From a bacterium (GTDB lineage: Bacteria; Chloroflexota; Dormibacteria; UBA8260; Bog-877), in the NCBI GenBank assembly GCA_021802115.1, contig JAKABA010000068.1, positions 1 to 17,052 of the forward strand: 17,052 bases of DNA, given 5' to 3'. Below are positions 1 through 7,055 of this stretch, piece by piece. The notes beneath the pieces were generated by a model. It made no database searches and was not told the origin of the DNA. It was given only the letters and a program-made list of their open reading frames with translations. Within the stretch, counting starts at the first letter, position 1. Each line of letters begins with the position of its first letter. The position numbers were made by a program, and so were the translations under genes.

Positions 1-1
1 G

Positions 2-187
2 GCGCGCAGCCGGCTGAACAGCGTCTACATGACCACGTACTTCGTGGGCGGCGCTGCCGGTTCTGGGCTCGCCGGGGTCGTCTTCTCCAAATTTGGGTGG
101 GCTGGAGTCTGCATCCTCGGCCTCATCCTCTCGGCAGCCCTGATCACGGTGGCGGCGCAGCCTCCGGCGGGGTCTCGCGAGCCGTGA
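2..187 (+). CDS. MFS transporter, C-terminal end only
   Basis: This is the last 61 codons of a gene that starts before the window; it is read in the frame beginning at base 2 and stops with TGA at 185-187. The fragment opens with an Arg-rich loop followed by LNSVYMTTYFVGGAAGSGLA, a pattern I recognise from the late transmembrane helices of AraJ/YnfM-like major facilitator efflux proteins. It then shows a second hydrophobic segment (roughly VCILGLILSAALITVAA) and a short polar tail. Such proteins move small molecules across the inner membrane by proton antiport. It converges on the thiolase gene with only 10 bases between the two stops. Its link to the acyl-CoA cluster is by position only, and the transported substrate cannot be inferred. 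Confidence 0.72.
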   Translation, partial: ARSRLNSVYMTTYFVGGAAGSGLAGVVFSKFGWAGVCILGLILSAALITVAAQPPAGSREP

Positions 188-197
188 TCGCCGCGGC

Positions 198-1361
198 TCA
201 GGACATTCGCTCCAAGATCATCGCCATCCCCATCCCGCCCCCGACGCACATGGTCTCCAGACCGAGGGTCTTGTCCCTGGTCTTGAGGGCGTTGAGCAGG
301 GTGCAGGTGATGCGTGCGCCGGTCATCCCGAAGGGATGGCCGAGGGCGATCGACCCTCCGAAGACGTTCAACTTGTCGCCGAGGGGATCGATGCCGATGC
401 CCCTGGCGGAGGGTATGACCTGGGCCGCGAACGCCTCGTTGATCTCGACCAGGTCGATGTCGTCCATGGTCATCCCGGCGCGGCGCAAGACCTGCTGGGT
501 GGCCGGGATCGGGCCGAGTCCCATGTACTCCGGCTCCAGGGCCGCGACTGCGGTCGCGACGATCCTGGCCAGTGGGGGTATTCCCAGCTCGCGGGCCCGG
601 TCCAGCGACATCACCACCACCGCCGCGGCGCCATCGTTCAGGGGGCAGGCGTTGCCAGCGGTCACCGTGCCTCCCTCCTTGAACACGGGCTTGAGCTGGC
701 TCAGCACCTCGACGGTGGTGTTGGGGCGGGGCCCGTCGTCGCGATCCATGGTCCGGCCCTCCCCCAGGGGCACCGGGACGATCTCCCGCGCGAAGAATCC
801 ATCTGCCTGGGATGCCACCGCCAGGTTCTGGCTGCGAGTCGCGAACCGGTCCATCTCCTCCCGGGTGATCCCCTCCCGCTCGGCCACGTTCTCGGCGGTC
901 ATCCCCATGGGGATGTAGAGGTCCGGGAACCCCTCCTCGTTGCCGGGCAGAAGGCGGGGGTTGCGGGCGTCGGGGGGGTCGGAGGTGCCGTAGCCGTAAC
1001 GGCTCACCGTCTCCACTCCCATGGACACGAAGACGTCGCCCTCCCCGGCGCGGATCGCGTGGGCGGCCATCCTGGTGGTCTGGAGGGAGGAGCTGCAGTA
1101 GCGGGTCAGGGTGACGCCGGGAGCGTTGACACCGGCCAGGATGCTGATCGCCCGGGCCAGGTTGAAGCCGGACTCTCCGCCCGGCAGGCCGCAGCCGCAG
1201 ATGACGTCCTCCACCGTGGAGGGGTCGAGCTGGGGAAGCTTAGCCAGGACCTGCTTTACGACGTGGGCACCGAGGTCATCCGGGCGCCAGTCCACCAGCG
1301 AGCCCTTACCCGCCCTCCCGATGGGCGATCGCCCGGCCGCGACGATGACCGCTTCCGCCAT
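198..1361 (-). CDS. Thiolase (acetyl-CoA C-acyltransferase family)
   Basis: A 387-residue protein, the normal length for a thiolase. It cleaves 3-ketoacyl-CoA with CoA to release acetyl-CoA or propionyl-CoA and a shortened acyl-CoA, or runs the reverse condensation. All catalytic elements are visible: nucleophilic Cys89 in TRYCSSS, NEAFA at 308-312, His342 in GHPFGMTGAR and the second active-site Cys372 in CVGGGMG. The ATG start is supported by a strong AGGAGGTG ribosome site at 1367-1374, about five bases upstream. It is divergent from the F420-dependent oxidoreductase (71 bases between starts), so the two may share a control region. Placed beside dehydrogenase, hydratase, SDR and ligase genes, it most likely performs the last step of a degradative beta-oxidation cycle. 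The exact FadA subtype cannot be fixed by eye. Confidence 0.93.
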   Translation of the reverse strand: MAEAVIVAAGRSPIGRAGKGSLVDWRPDDLGAHVVKQVLAKLPQLDPSTVEDVICGCGLPGGESGFNLARAISILAGVNAPGVTLTRYCSSSLQTTRMAAHAIRAGEGDVFVSMGVETVSRYGYGTSDPPDARNPRLLPGNEEGFPDLYIPMGMTAENVAEREGITREEMDRFATRSQNLAVASQADGFFAREIVPVPLGEGRTMDRDDGPRPNTTVEVLSQLKPVFKEGGTVTAGNACPLNDGAAAVVVMSLDRARELGIPPLARIVATAVAALEPEYMGLGPIPATQQVLRRAGMTMDDIDLVEINEAFAAQVIPSARGIGIDPLGDKLNVFGGSIALGHPFGMTGARITCTLLNALKTRDKTLGLETMCVGGGMGMAMILERMS

Positions 1362-1432
1362 GCCGACACCTCCTCTCCGCCCAGCCGCGACGGCCCGGCG
1401 ACCCTGCTCACAACAGCAGACAACTATGCGCC

Positions 1433-2530
1433 ATGGATGGATCGCTCCGACGCGCCGCGGCTACCCTGGTGGCCGTGGACCACGTGCCGCCATCCGGGAC
1501 CCGAGGCCGCATCCGCCTGGGCCTCGCCCTCGGATACTGGGGGGCGGAGCCGCCCGCGGGCGCGGCGGCCTTGGTGGCGGAGGCCGAGCGGCTCGGCTTC
1601 GACTCCATCTGGACCGCGGAGGCGTACGGGTCGGATGCGCTGACCCCGCTGGCCTGGTGGGGCAGTGCCACCTCAAGGGTCCGCTTGGGGACGGCGGTCG
1701 CGCAGATGCACGCCCGGGCCCCCACCGCGACCGCGATGGCGGTGGCCACCCTCGACCACCTCTCCCAGGGCCGGGTGGTGCTGGGGTTGGGCGTTTCGGG
1801 ACCTCAGGTGGTCGAGGGCTGGTACGGAGCTCGCTTCGCGCCTCAGCTCCAGTCCACCCGCGAGTACTTCCAGATCGTGCGTGAGGCGCTGCGTCGGGAG
1901 CGACCGCTCGCCTTCTCCGGTCAGCGCTACCAGCTGCCTTTGCCGGGGGGCGGGGGCAAGGAGCTGCGCCTGACCGTGCACCCCCTGCGCCCGCACGTGC
2001 CGATCTGGCTGGGGGCGGAGGGTCCTCGCAACATCGCCTTGGCGGCGGAGATAGCCGACGGCTGGCTGGCCGGGTTCCACGCTCCCCGCCGGGCGGAGTG
2101 GCAGGTTGACGCTCTGAGCGAGGGCTTCGCTCGCCGGGAACCGCCGGGCCGCCCCTCTGACTTCGAGATAGCCGCCAACCTGCCGCTGGTGGTCGCGGGC
2201 AGCGCCGAGGAGGCCGCCGACCGCCTCCGGCCGCTGGTCGCCCTCTACGTCGGGGGCATGGGCAGCCGTCGTCACAACTTTCACTTCGATCTGTTCTGCC
2301 GGATGGGCTTCGAGGTGGAGGCGCAGCGTATCCAGGAGCTCTACCTGGGCGGCGACCATCGTGCCGCCGCCCGGGCTGTGCCGCTGGCGATGGTGGAGGC
2401 CATCGGCTTGGTGGGCCCGCTGGGCAAGGTAGCGGAGGAGGCCCGGCTCTGGCAGCAGGGGCTGCCGACCCTGCTGCTGGTCAGCGGTCCGGTGGAAAAC
2501 CTCCGCGTGGCCGCCGAGCTGTTTCTGTGA
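1433..2530 (+). CDS. F420-dependent LLM-class oxidoreductase, Rv3520c-like
   Basis: A 365-residue luciferase-like (TIM-barrel) oxidoreductase. Recognisable family blocks are GLALGYWGAEP (30-40), TAEAYGSDALTPLAW (61-75), VVLGLGVSGPQVVEGW (115-130), LTVHPLRPHVPIWLGAEGP (180-198) and AEIADGWL (205-212). These resemble the mycobacterial Rv3520c group of coenzyme F420-dependent enzymes, which I recall as lying in the sterol-catabolism region of Mycobacterium; this is memory, not a search. The natural substrate of that group is not known to me. The start is uncertain: homology begins only near residue 26, no clear ribosome site precedes ATG 1433, and in-frame GTG codons at 1469, 1475 and 1484 are alternatives. 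A 158-base gap with a hairpin separates it from the MaoC gene. Confidence 0.88.
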   Translation: MDGSLRRAAATLVAVDHVPPSGTRGRIRLGLALGYWGAEPPAGAAALVAEAERLGFDSIWTAEAYGSDALTPLAWWGSATSRVRLGTAVAQMHARAPTATAMAVATLDHLSQGRVVLGLGVSGPQVVEGWYGARFAPQLQSTREYFQIVREALRRERPLAFSGQRYQLPLPGGGGKELRLTVHPLRPHVPIWLGAEGPRNIALAAEIADGWLAGFHAPRRAEWQVDALSEGFARREPPGRPSDFEIAANLPLVVAGSAEEAADRLRPLVALYVGGMGSRRHNFHFDLFCRMGFEVEAQRIQELYLGGDHRAAARAVPLAMVEAIGLVGPLGKVAEEARLWQQGLPTLLLVSGPVENLRVAAELFL

Positions 2531-2551
2531 GCGACCATGCGGCCGCCGGAT

Positions 2552-2574
2552 GGAGCTGGCCGGTGCCCAGCTCC
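2552..2574 (+). terminator. Possible terminator hairpin after the F420 oxidoreductase gene
   Basis: A perfect 8-bp inverted repeat, GGAGCTGG/CCAGCTCC, with a 7-base loop begins 21 bases after the stop codon at 2530. There is no T-run after it, so it could be a weak terminator, a pausing or processing hairpin, or chance in GC-rich DNA. The rest of the 2531-2688 gap shows no clear gene. Confidence 0.35.
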
Positions 2575-2688
2575 GGCATCAATATCTTGGGAGATGGCAC
2601 ATTGCGGCGACGGCTGGCCGGGGGCGAGGATAGTCGGGTGCGGTCAGCTGCGAGAGCGCCGCGGTCGTGAGCAGGGAGTGAGACCAGG

Positions 2689-3147
2689 TTGAGCCAGGAT
2701 CCGTGGCAGCCGTGGCGGGACCGGGTGGGGGAGCGGCTCGGAGTCAGCGCCTGGCATGAGATCACCCAGGAGCGGGTCAACCTTTTCGCAGAGGCCACCG
2801 GCGATCACCAGTGGATCCACGTCGATCCGGAGCGGGCCCGGCGGGGTCCCTTCGGGGGTCCCATCGCCCATGGCTATCTCACCCTGGCCATGCTGCCGAT
2901 GATGCTGCAGGACCTGGTGCGGGGACCGGGGGTGGCGATGGCGGTCAACTATGGACTCAATCGAGTGCGCTTCACGTCGCCGGTGGCGGTGGGGTCGCGG
3001 GTGCGAGCCATCGCCGGGCTCAAGGAGGTGCGGGACGTGCCCGGGGGGTTGCAGGTGGTGCTGGAGGTGACAGTGGAGATCGAGGGGGAGGACAAGCCCG
3101 CCTGTGTGGCCGAGACCATCTCCAGGCTCTACCCGGCGGCAGCCTGA
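2689..3147 (+). CDS. MaoC-like (R)-specific enoyl-CoA hydratase
   Basis: A 152-residue single hot-dog domain protein, the usual size for a stand-alone MaoC/NodN-type dehydratase. The signature runs from residue 35: EATGDHQWIHVDPERA with the expected catalytic pair Asp39 and His44, followed by GPFGGPIAHGYLTLAM (53-68). Enzymes of this family add water to trans-2-enoyl-CoA to give (3R)-hydroxyacyl-CoA. The start is TTG at 2689, preceded by AGGGAG at 2673-2678. The next gene, an SDR, starts 29 bases after the stop. MaoC next to an SDR mirrors the pair of activities joined in the eukaryotic peroxisomal multifunctional enzyme 2, which supports a role in the hydration and oxidation steps of beta-oxidation here. 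Acyl chain specificity is unknown. Confidence 0.9.
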   Translation: MSQDPWQPWRDRVGERLGVSAWHEITQERVNLFAEATGDHQWIHVDPERARRGPFGGPIAHGYLTLAMLPMMLQDLVRGPGVAMAVNYGLNRVRFTSPVAVGSRVRAIAGLKEVRDVPGGLQVVLEVTVEIEGEDKPACVAETISRLYPAAA

Positions 3148-3164
3148 GCAGGATGAGCATGAAT

Positions 3165-3171
3165 GGAGGTG
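3165..3171 (+). promoter_or_regulatory. Ribosome binding site that fixes a TTG start
   Basis: GGAGGTG lies five bases before TTG 3177. Upstream in-frame ATG codons at 3153 and 3159 have no usable ribosome site, so the TTG is the preferred start of the first SDR gene. Confidence 0.6.
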
Positions 3172-3176
3172 AGTTT

Positions 3177-3929
3177 TTGAGACTGCAGGACAGAGTCGCG
3201 CTGGTCACGGGTGGAGCCAGGGGCATCGGCCTGGCGACCGCCAAGCGCCTGATGGCCGAGGGAGCCGCCGTCGCCATCGCGGACATCGACCAGGACGTGG
3301 CGCAGGCGGCCGCGGCCGACCTTTGCCAGGCTGGCGGTCGAGCGATCGGCATCGGCTGTGACGTGAGCCGCAAGCAAGAGGTGGAGGAGATGGTCGCCAG
3401 GACCGCCACCGAGCTCTCCCGCCTGGACATCCTGGTCACCTGCGCCGGGCTGATCCGCGACAACCTGGTGCACAAGATGAGTGAGGAGGACTGGGACCTG
3501 GTGATCGACACTCACCTCAAGGGCAGCTTCCTGTGCGCCCAGGCGGCCCAGACGGTGATGGTGAAGCAGCGCGCCGGGCGGATCATCCTGATCTCATCAA
3601 CCTCGGCCCTGGGAAACCGCGGACAGGCCAACTACTCGGCGGCCAAGATGGGCATCCAGGGGCTGGCCCGGACGCTCGCCCTGGAACTGGGCCGCTACGA
3701 GATAACGGTCAACGTGGTCGCTCCGGGCTTCATCGCCACCCGGATGACCGAGGCCACCGCCGCGCGCATGGGGATCAGTTTCGAGCAGATGAGCGAGGGC
3801 TTCGCCGCCACCAACCCGATCGCTCGGATCGGGCAGCCGGAGGACGTGGCGGCGGCGATCGCCTTCTTCGCCAGCGACGACGCCGCCTACGTCACCGGCC
3901 AGACCCTGTACGTCCGAGGCGCTCCCTGA
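3177..3929 (+). CDS. Short-chain dehydrogenase/reductase, likely 3-hydroxyacyl-CoA dehydrogenase
   Basis: Read from TTG 3177 this is a 250-residue classical SDR of FabG type. Visible motifs are the NAD(P)-binding TGGARGIG (11-18), a catalytic Ser140, and YSAAK with Tyr153 and Lys157, followed by VVAPGFIATRM (180-190). Two positions differ from the family norm: the NNAG motif reads TCAG (88-91), and the usual C-terminal DGG reads RGA (247-249). Asp37 in AIADID, at the end of the second strand, hints at NAD(H) preference (inference). It follows the MaoC gene by 29 bases and precedes a second SDR by 7 bases, so co-transcription is likely. In this setting it most plausibly oxidises a 3-hydroxyacyl-CoA to the 3-keto form. 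Confidence 0.88.
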   Translation: MRLQDRVALVTGGARGIGLATAKRLMAEGAAVAIADIDQDVAQAAAADLCQAGGRAIGIGCDVSRKQEVEEMVARTATELSRLDILVTCAGLIRDNLVHKMSEEDWDLVIDTHLKGSFLCAQAAQTVMVKQRAGRIILISSTSALGNRGQANYSAAKMGIQGLARTLALELGRYEITVNVVAPGFIATRMTEATAARMGISFEQMSEGFAATNPIARIGQPEDVAAAIAFFASDDAAYVTGQTLYVRGAP

Positions 3930-3936
3930 GCGTGCG

Positions 3937-4716
3937 GTGACCGAAGCACCGGGCGAGCTGGCGGGCCGGAGTGCCCTGGTGACCGGGGGAACCAGGGGGA
4001 TTGGGCTCGCCACCGCGCGCCTCCTGCTCGCCGCGGGATGCCGTGTCGCCATCTCGGCGCGCAAGCCCGAGGAGCTGGAGGCGGCGTGCTCGGAGCTGCG
4101 GGCGGATCCGGGTGGTGAGGTGATCGGGATCCGCGCCAATGCCGGCAGCCCGGAGGACTGCCGGCGCCTGGTGGAGGAGGTGATGGAGACCTTCTCCCGG
4201 CTGGACGTCCTGGTCAACAACGCAGCCACCAACCCTCATTTCGGTCCCCTGCTGGAGGTGGAGCCCGGGGCCTGGGAGAAGACCTTCGCCGTCAACCTCC
4301 AGGGGCCCCTGCTCTTGATCAGGGAGGCCCATCGCGTCTGGATGCGAGAGCACGGCGGCCGGATCGTCAACGTCTCCAGCGTCGGGGGGGCGTCGCCCGC
4401 CCCCGGGCTCGGCGTCTACAACCTGACCAAGGCCGCCCTCAACATGCTGACCAGGCAGCTGGCTCTGGAGCTCGGCCGGGATGGCGTGCTGGTGAACGCG
4501 GTGGCTCCCGGAGTCGTCCGCACCGCGTTTGCGCGGCCGCTGCTGGAGAGTCCCTACATCCAAGCCGCCACCGAGCAGCACAATCCCCTGGGGCGATTCG
4601 CCGAGCCCGAAGATGTGGCTCGGGTGATCGTCTTTTTGGTCTCGGATCCATCCTCCTACGTCAATGGTGCCGTGGTCCCGGTTGATGCCGGCTACAGCAG
4701 CGGACCGGGGCTGTGA
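3937..4716 (+). CDS. Second short-chain dehydrogenase/reductase
   Basis: A 259-residue classical SDR beginning at GTG 3937, seven bases after the previous stop; the ribosome site is weak, so coupling to the upstream gene is likely. It has TGGTRGIG (16-23), NNAA (94-97), Asn120, Ser148, Tyr161 and Lys165 in YNLTK, and a normal VDAG ending (249-252). All active-site residues are therefore present. Arg42 after the second strand (ISARKP) suggests NADP(H) rather than NAD(H), unlike its neighbour (inference from position). Tandem SDRs in catabolic clusters often act on different hydroxyl groups or on different turns of a pathway, so it may not duplicate the first SDR. A 144-base gap with a hairpin and a possible promoter follows. 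Confidence 0.88.
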   Translation: MTEAPGELAGRSALVTGGTRGIGLATARLLLAAGCRVAISARKPEELEAACSELRADPGGEVIGIRANAGSPEDCRRLVEEVMETFSRLDVLVNNAATNPHFGPLLEVEPGAWEKTFAVNLQGPLLLIREAHRVWMREHGGRIVNVSSVGGASPAPGLGVYNLTKAALNMLTRQLALELGRDGVLVNAVAPGVVRTAFARPLLESPYIQAATEQHNPLGRFAEPEDVARVIVFLVSDPSSYVNGAVVPVDAGYSSGPGL

Positions 4717-4748
4717 CGCCGCCCATCACGGATTGGGCAGTTGCACAG

Positions 4749-4775
4749 CCGGGCCGGGCTGGATGTGTGGCCCGG
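4749..4775 (+). terminator. Inverted repeat between the SDR and dehydrogenase genes
   Basis: A 7-bp perfect inverted repeat, CCGGGCC/GGCCCGG, with a 13-base loop lies 33 bases after the SDR stop and just before a promoter-like element. No T-run follows. It could end the upstream transcript or attenuate read-through; chance is possible at this GC content. Confidence 0.3.
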
Positions 4776-4779
4776 GACA

Positions 4780-4809
4780 TTGCGCAGAATCCGGTCGGCG
4801 GGAAATAAT
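4780..4809 (+). promoter_or_regulatory. Possible promoter for the acyl-CoA dehydrogenase/ligase operon
   Basis: TTGCGC and AATAAT are separated by 18 bases, matching a sigma-70 type promoter in three of six and five of six positions. The AT-rich -10 stands out in its GC-rich surroundings. It would start transcription near 4816, about 45 bases before the TTG start of the dehydrogenase alpha gene. Confidence 0.42.
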
Positions 4810-4848
4810 CCGGGCGACAGCGGCGGCGGGCGAGCCACGCCCAGCGAC

Positions 4849-4855
4849 AGGAGGG
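4849..4855 (+). promoter_or_regulatory. Ribosome binding site that fixes a TTG start
   Basis: AGGAGGG ends five bases before TTG 4861. The frame is open further upstream, but only here is there a good ribosome site, and the translated upstream part has no dehydrogenase-like character. Confidence 0.6.
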
Positions 4856-4860
4856 ACGCC

Positions 4861-6000
4861 TTGGAGTTGAGGGACACGGCGGAGGAGGCCGAGTTCCGCA
4901 GCGGGCTCCGCGCCTGGATCGCTGCCCATCTGCCGGCGGAGCTGGTCGGTTTGGGTACACGCACCGGCCACGTGGACCTGCTGCGTCGGTGGAGCCGGGA
5001 ACTGTCAGATGCCGGCTATGTCGGCCTCACCTGGCCGAAGGAGTACGGTGGCGGTGGCGGGCGCCACGCCCTGGAGGGCATCGTCCTGGAGGAGCTGGCC
5101 CGGGCTGACGCGCCCCAGCACCTGGGGGCGATCGGCCTGGGGATGGCCGGGCCGACGATCATGGTCCACGGCACCCAGGAGCAGAAGGCGGCTCATCTCA
5201 GGCGCATCCTGCAGGCGGAGGAGATCTGGTGCCAGGGGTTCTCGGAGCCGGGGGCCGGGTCCGACCTGGCCTCGGTCCGCACCCGGGCCGAGCGCCGGGG
5301 CGATGTCTTCTTGGTCAATGGGCAGAAGGTGTGGTCCTCCTACGCGCACCTGGCCGACTGGTGCATCCTGGTGACTCTCAGCGATCCCGCGGCGCCCCGG
5401 TATCGCGGACTCACCTATCTGCTGGTCGACATGCGCTCACCGGGGGTGGAGGTGCGGCCACTGCGGCAGATGACCGGTGATGCGGACTTCAACGAGATCT
5501 TCTTCACCGATGTCGAGGTCCCGGTCGCGAACGTGCTCGGAGAGGTCGGCGGTGGCTGGCAGGTGGCGATGACGACCCTGCTGCATGAGCGGGCCACCCT
5601 GGGCTTCGCCCTCACCGGCTTGCTGGACAGTGGAATCCGCAGGTTGCTGGCCCTGGCCGCCGCCGACCAGGAGGCTGCCGAGCCCTGGCTGGCTCAGATC
5701 GCCCACGAGTGGATCCAGCTCCAGGCGCTCAAGCTCACCGCTCACCGCTCCCTGGGGCAGCTGGACCGCACCGGGATGCCCGGTCCCGAGGGATCGGTGA
5801 TCAAGCTGGCGTGGTCTGAGTCCAGCCAGAGGACGACCAAGCTGGCACGCCAACTGCTGGGCGAGCAGGCGGTCCTGGATGACGGCTTCTGGAACTATCA
5901 GCAGCTGCGCAGCCGCGCCAACACTATCGAGGCCGGAACCTCGGAGATCCTGCGGAACATCGTGGCCGAACGGGTGCTGCAACTGCCGAGGTCCCGCTGA
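4861..6000 (+). CDS. Acyl-CoA dehydrogenase, alpha-type subunit (catalytic Glu present)
   Basis: A 379-residue FAD enzyme subunit from TTG 4861. It carries WPKEYGGGG (58-66), FSEPGAGSDLAS (127-138), GQKVWSS (154-160) and the C-terminal block TIEAGTSEILRNIVAERVL (355-373). Glu243 in LLHERATLG lies where isovaleryl-CoA dehydrogenase-like and mycobacterial two-subunit enzymes place their catalytic base (from memory of the family). It lacks the usual Arg-x-Gln-Phe-Gly block after that helix, which the next gene product has. Its stop overlaps the ATG of the beta gene by one base (TGATG), implying coupled synthesis. It probably introduces the alpha,beta double bond in an acyl-CoA as part of a heterotetramer. 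Substrate is unknown, but known two-subunit enzymes act on steroid-like CoA esters. Confidence 0.9.
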   Translation: MELRDTAEEAEFRSGLRAWIAAHLPAELVGLGTRTGHVDLLRRWSRELSDAGYVGLTWPKEYGGGGGRHALEGIVLEELARADAPQHLGAIGLGMAGPTIMVHGTQEQKAAHLRRILQAEEIWCQGFSEPGAGSDLASVRTRAERRGDVFLVNGQKVWSSYAHLADWCILVTLSDPAAPRYRGLTYLLVDMRSPGVEVRPLRQMTGDADFNEIFFTDVEVPVANVLGEVGGGWQVAMTTLLHERATLGFALTGLLDSGIRRLLALAAADQEAAEPWLAQIAHEWIQLQALKLTAHRSLGQLDRTGMPGPEGSVIKLAWSESSQRTTKLARQLLGEQAVLDDGFWNYQQLRSRANTIEAGTSEILRNIVAERVLQLPRSR

Positions 6001-7055
6001 TGGACTTCCGTTTCAGCGAGGAGCAGGAGGAGCTGCGACGCCAGGCCCGGGCGTTCCTGGAACGGCGTTTCCCGCCGTCGGCGCTGGGCCCCACGGTCGA
6101 CTCGGAGCCGGGCTGGGATCCCTCCACCTGGCGGGAGATCGCCGACCTGGGTTGGCTCGGGGTGTCGGTGCCAGAGGAGCGGGGAGGAGCCGGCCTCGGC
6201 TACCTGGAGGAGGCGATCCTCATCGAGGAGTTCGGGCGCCGGCTCTACCCCGGGCCGTACCTGGCCGCGGTGGGGCTCGCCCGGCCGGCGATCCCGGAGG
6301 ACCAGCTCCCGGACCTGGCCCAGGGCCGCGTCCGCTGGTCGCTCTGCGACAGTGTCGGCTCCAGGCTGGTCCCCAACCTCATGGCAGTGGACCGCGTGGT
6401 GGTCGCCGGAGAGGACGAGGTCTTCTCAGTGGCGGCCGTTGGCCAGCCGCTGGCATCGATTGACGCCACCAGGCCCATGGGCCGGCTCGAGCTCGGGCCC
6501 GACCGGGAGCTGCTCGCGAGCGGCGCACCGGCGGCGGAGCTCCTGATGCGGTTGCGCCTGCGCAAGCTGAGCGCCCTGGCGCTGGAGGCGGTCGGGCTCG
6601 CCCAACAGGTGTTGGAGTGGGGGGTCGAGCATGCCCGGACCAGGGAGCAGTTCGAGAAGAAGATCGGGTCATACCAGGCGGTCTCCCACCCACTGGTGAA
6701 CAGCTTCGTCGAGATCGAGCTGGCGCGCTCCCTCGCCTACTGGGCCGCCTGGCTCCTGGCGGGGGGCCGGGAGGATGGCCAGGTGGGGGCGCCGGCGGCC
6801 TACGCGGCGGCTGCGGAGGCTGCGGTCGCCACCTGTGAGCGGGTGATCCAGGTCCATGGGGGGATGGGCTTCACCTGGGAGAGCCCGCTGCACCGCTATT
6901 ACAAGCGGGCGCTGTGGATACAGCACTTCGGCGGCCCGCCCGACCTCCACCGAGCCCGGGTGGCGCGGCAACTTATGCTCTCGTCCGAATCCCGGCCGTC
7001 GGCATCGGGAGCCGCGCCCGGGGTGTTGCAAGGAGGAACGCGGCCATGGGCATGA
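6000..7055 (+). CDS. Acyl-CoA dehydrogenase, beta-type subunit (catalytic Glu missing)
   Basis: A 351-residue acyl-CoA dehydrogenase homologue that starts inside the stop of the alpha gene. The N-terminal helical domain is recognisable (FRFSEEQEELRRQARAFL, residues 3-20; GVSVPEERGGAGLG, 54-67). The middle beta domain is short and lacks the FSEPGAGSD block seen in its partner. The C-terminal domain has REQFEKKIGSYQAVSH (215-230) and IQVHGGMGFTWE (283-294), the part that contacts FAD across a subunit interface. Where the alpha subunit has His-Glu-Arg, this protein has a Leu/Arg stretch (RLRLRKL, 184-190), so it lacks the catalytic base. It is therefore expected to work only with the alpha subunit. 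Its last 10 bases overlap the ligase gene. Confidence 0.88.
   Translation: MDFRFSEEQEELRRQARAFLERRFPPSALGPTVDSEPGWDPSTWREIADLGWLGVSVPEERGGAGLGYLEEAILIEEFGRRLYPGPYLAAVGLARPAIPEDQLPDLAQGRVRWSLCDSVGSRLVPNLMAVDRVVVAGEDEVFSVAAVGQPLASIDATRPMGRLELGPDRELLASGAPAAELLMRLRLRKLSALALEAVGLAQQVLEWGVEHARTREQFEKKIGSYQAVSHPLVNSFVEIELARSLAYWAAWLLAGGREDGQVGAPAAYAAAAEAAVATCERVIQVHGGMGFTWESPLHRYYKRALWIQHFGGPPDLHRARVARQLMLSSESRPSASGAAPGVLQGGTRPWA

Noticed and set aside
97..918. Long plus-strand open frame opposite the thiolase gene
   Set aside because: It is antisense to a gene with all thiolase motifs; its translation is Ser/Arg/Pro-rich and without a family pattern, a typical shadow in GC-rich DNA.
2602..2634. 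TTGCGG and GATAGT as a promoter for the MaoC gene
   Set aside because: The spacing is 21 bases, too long for a standard sigma-70 promoter.
2811..3176. N-terminal extension of the first SDR
   Set aside because: It overlaps the MaoC gene in another frame and is low-complexity; TTG 3177 has a strong ribosome site and places the Rossmann motif at the usual distance.
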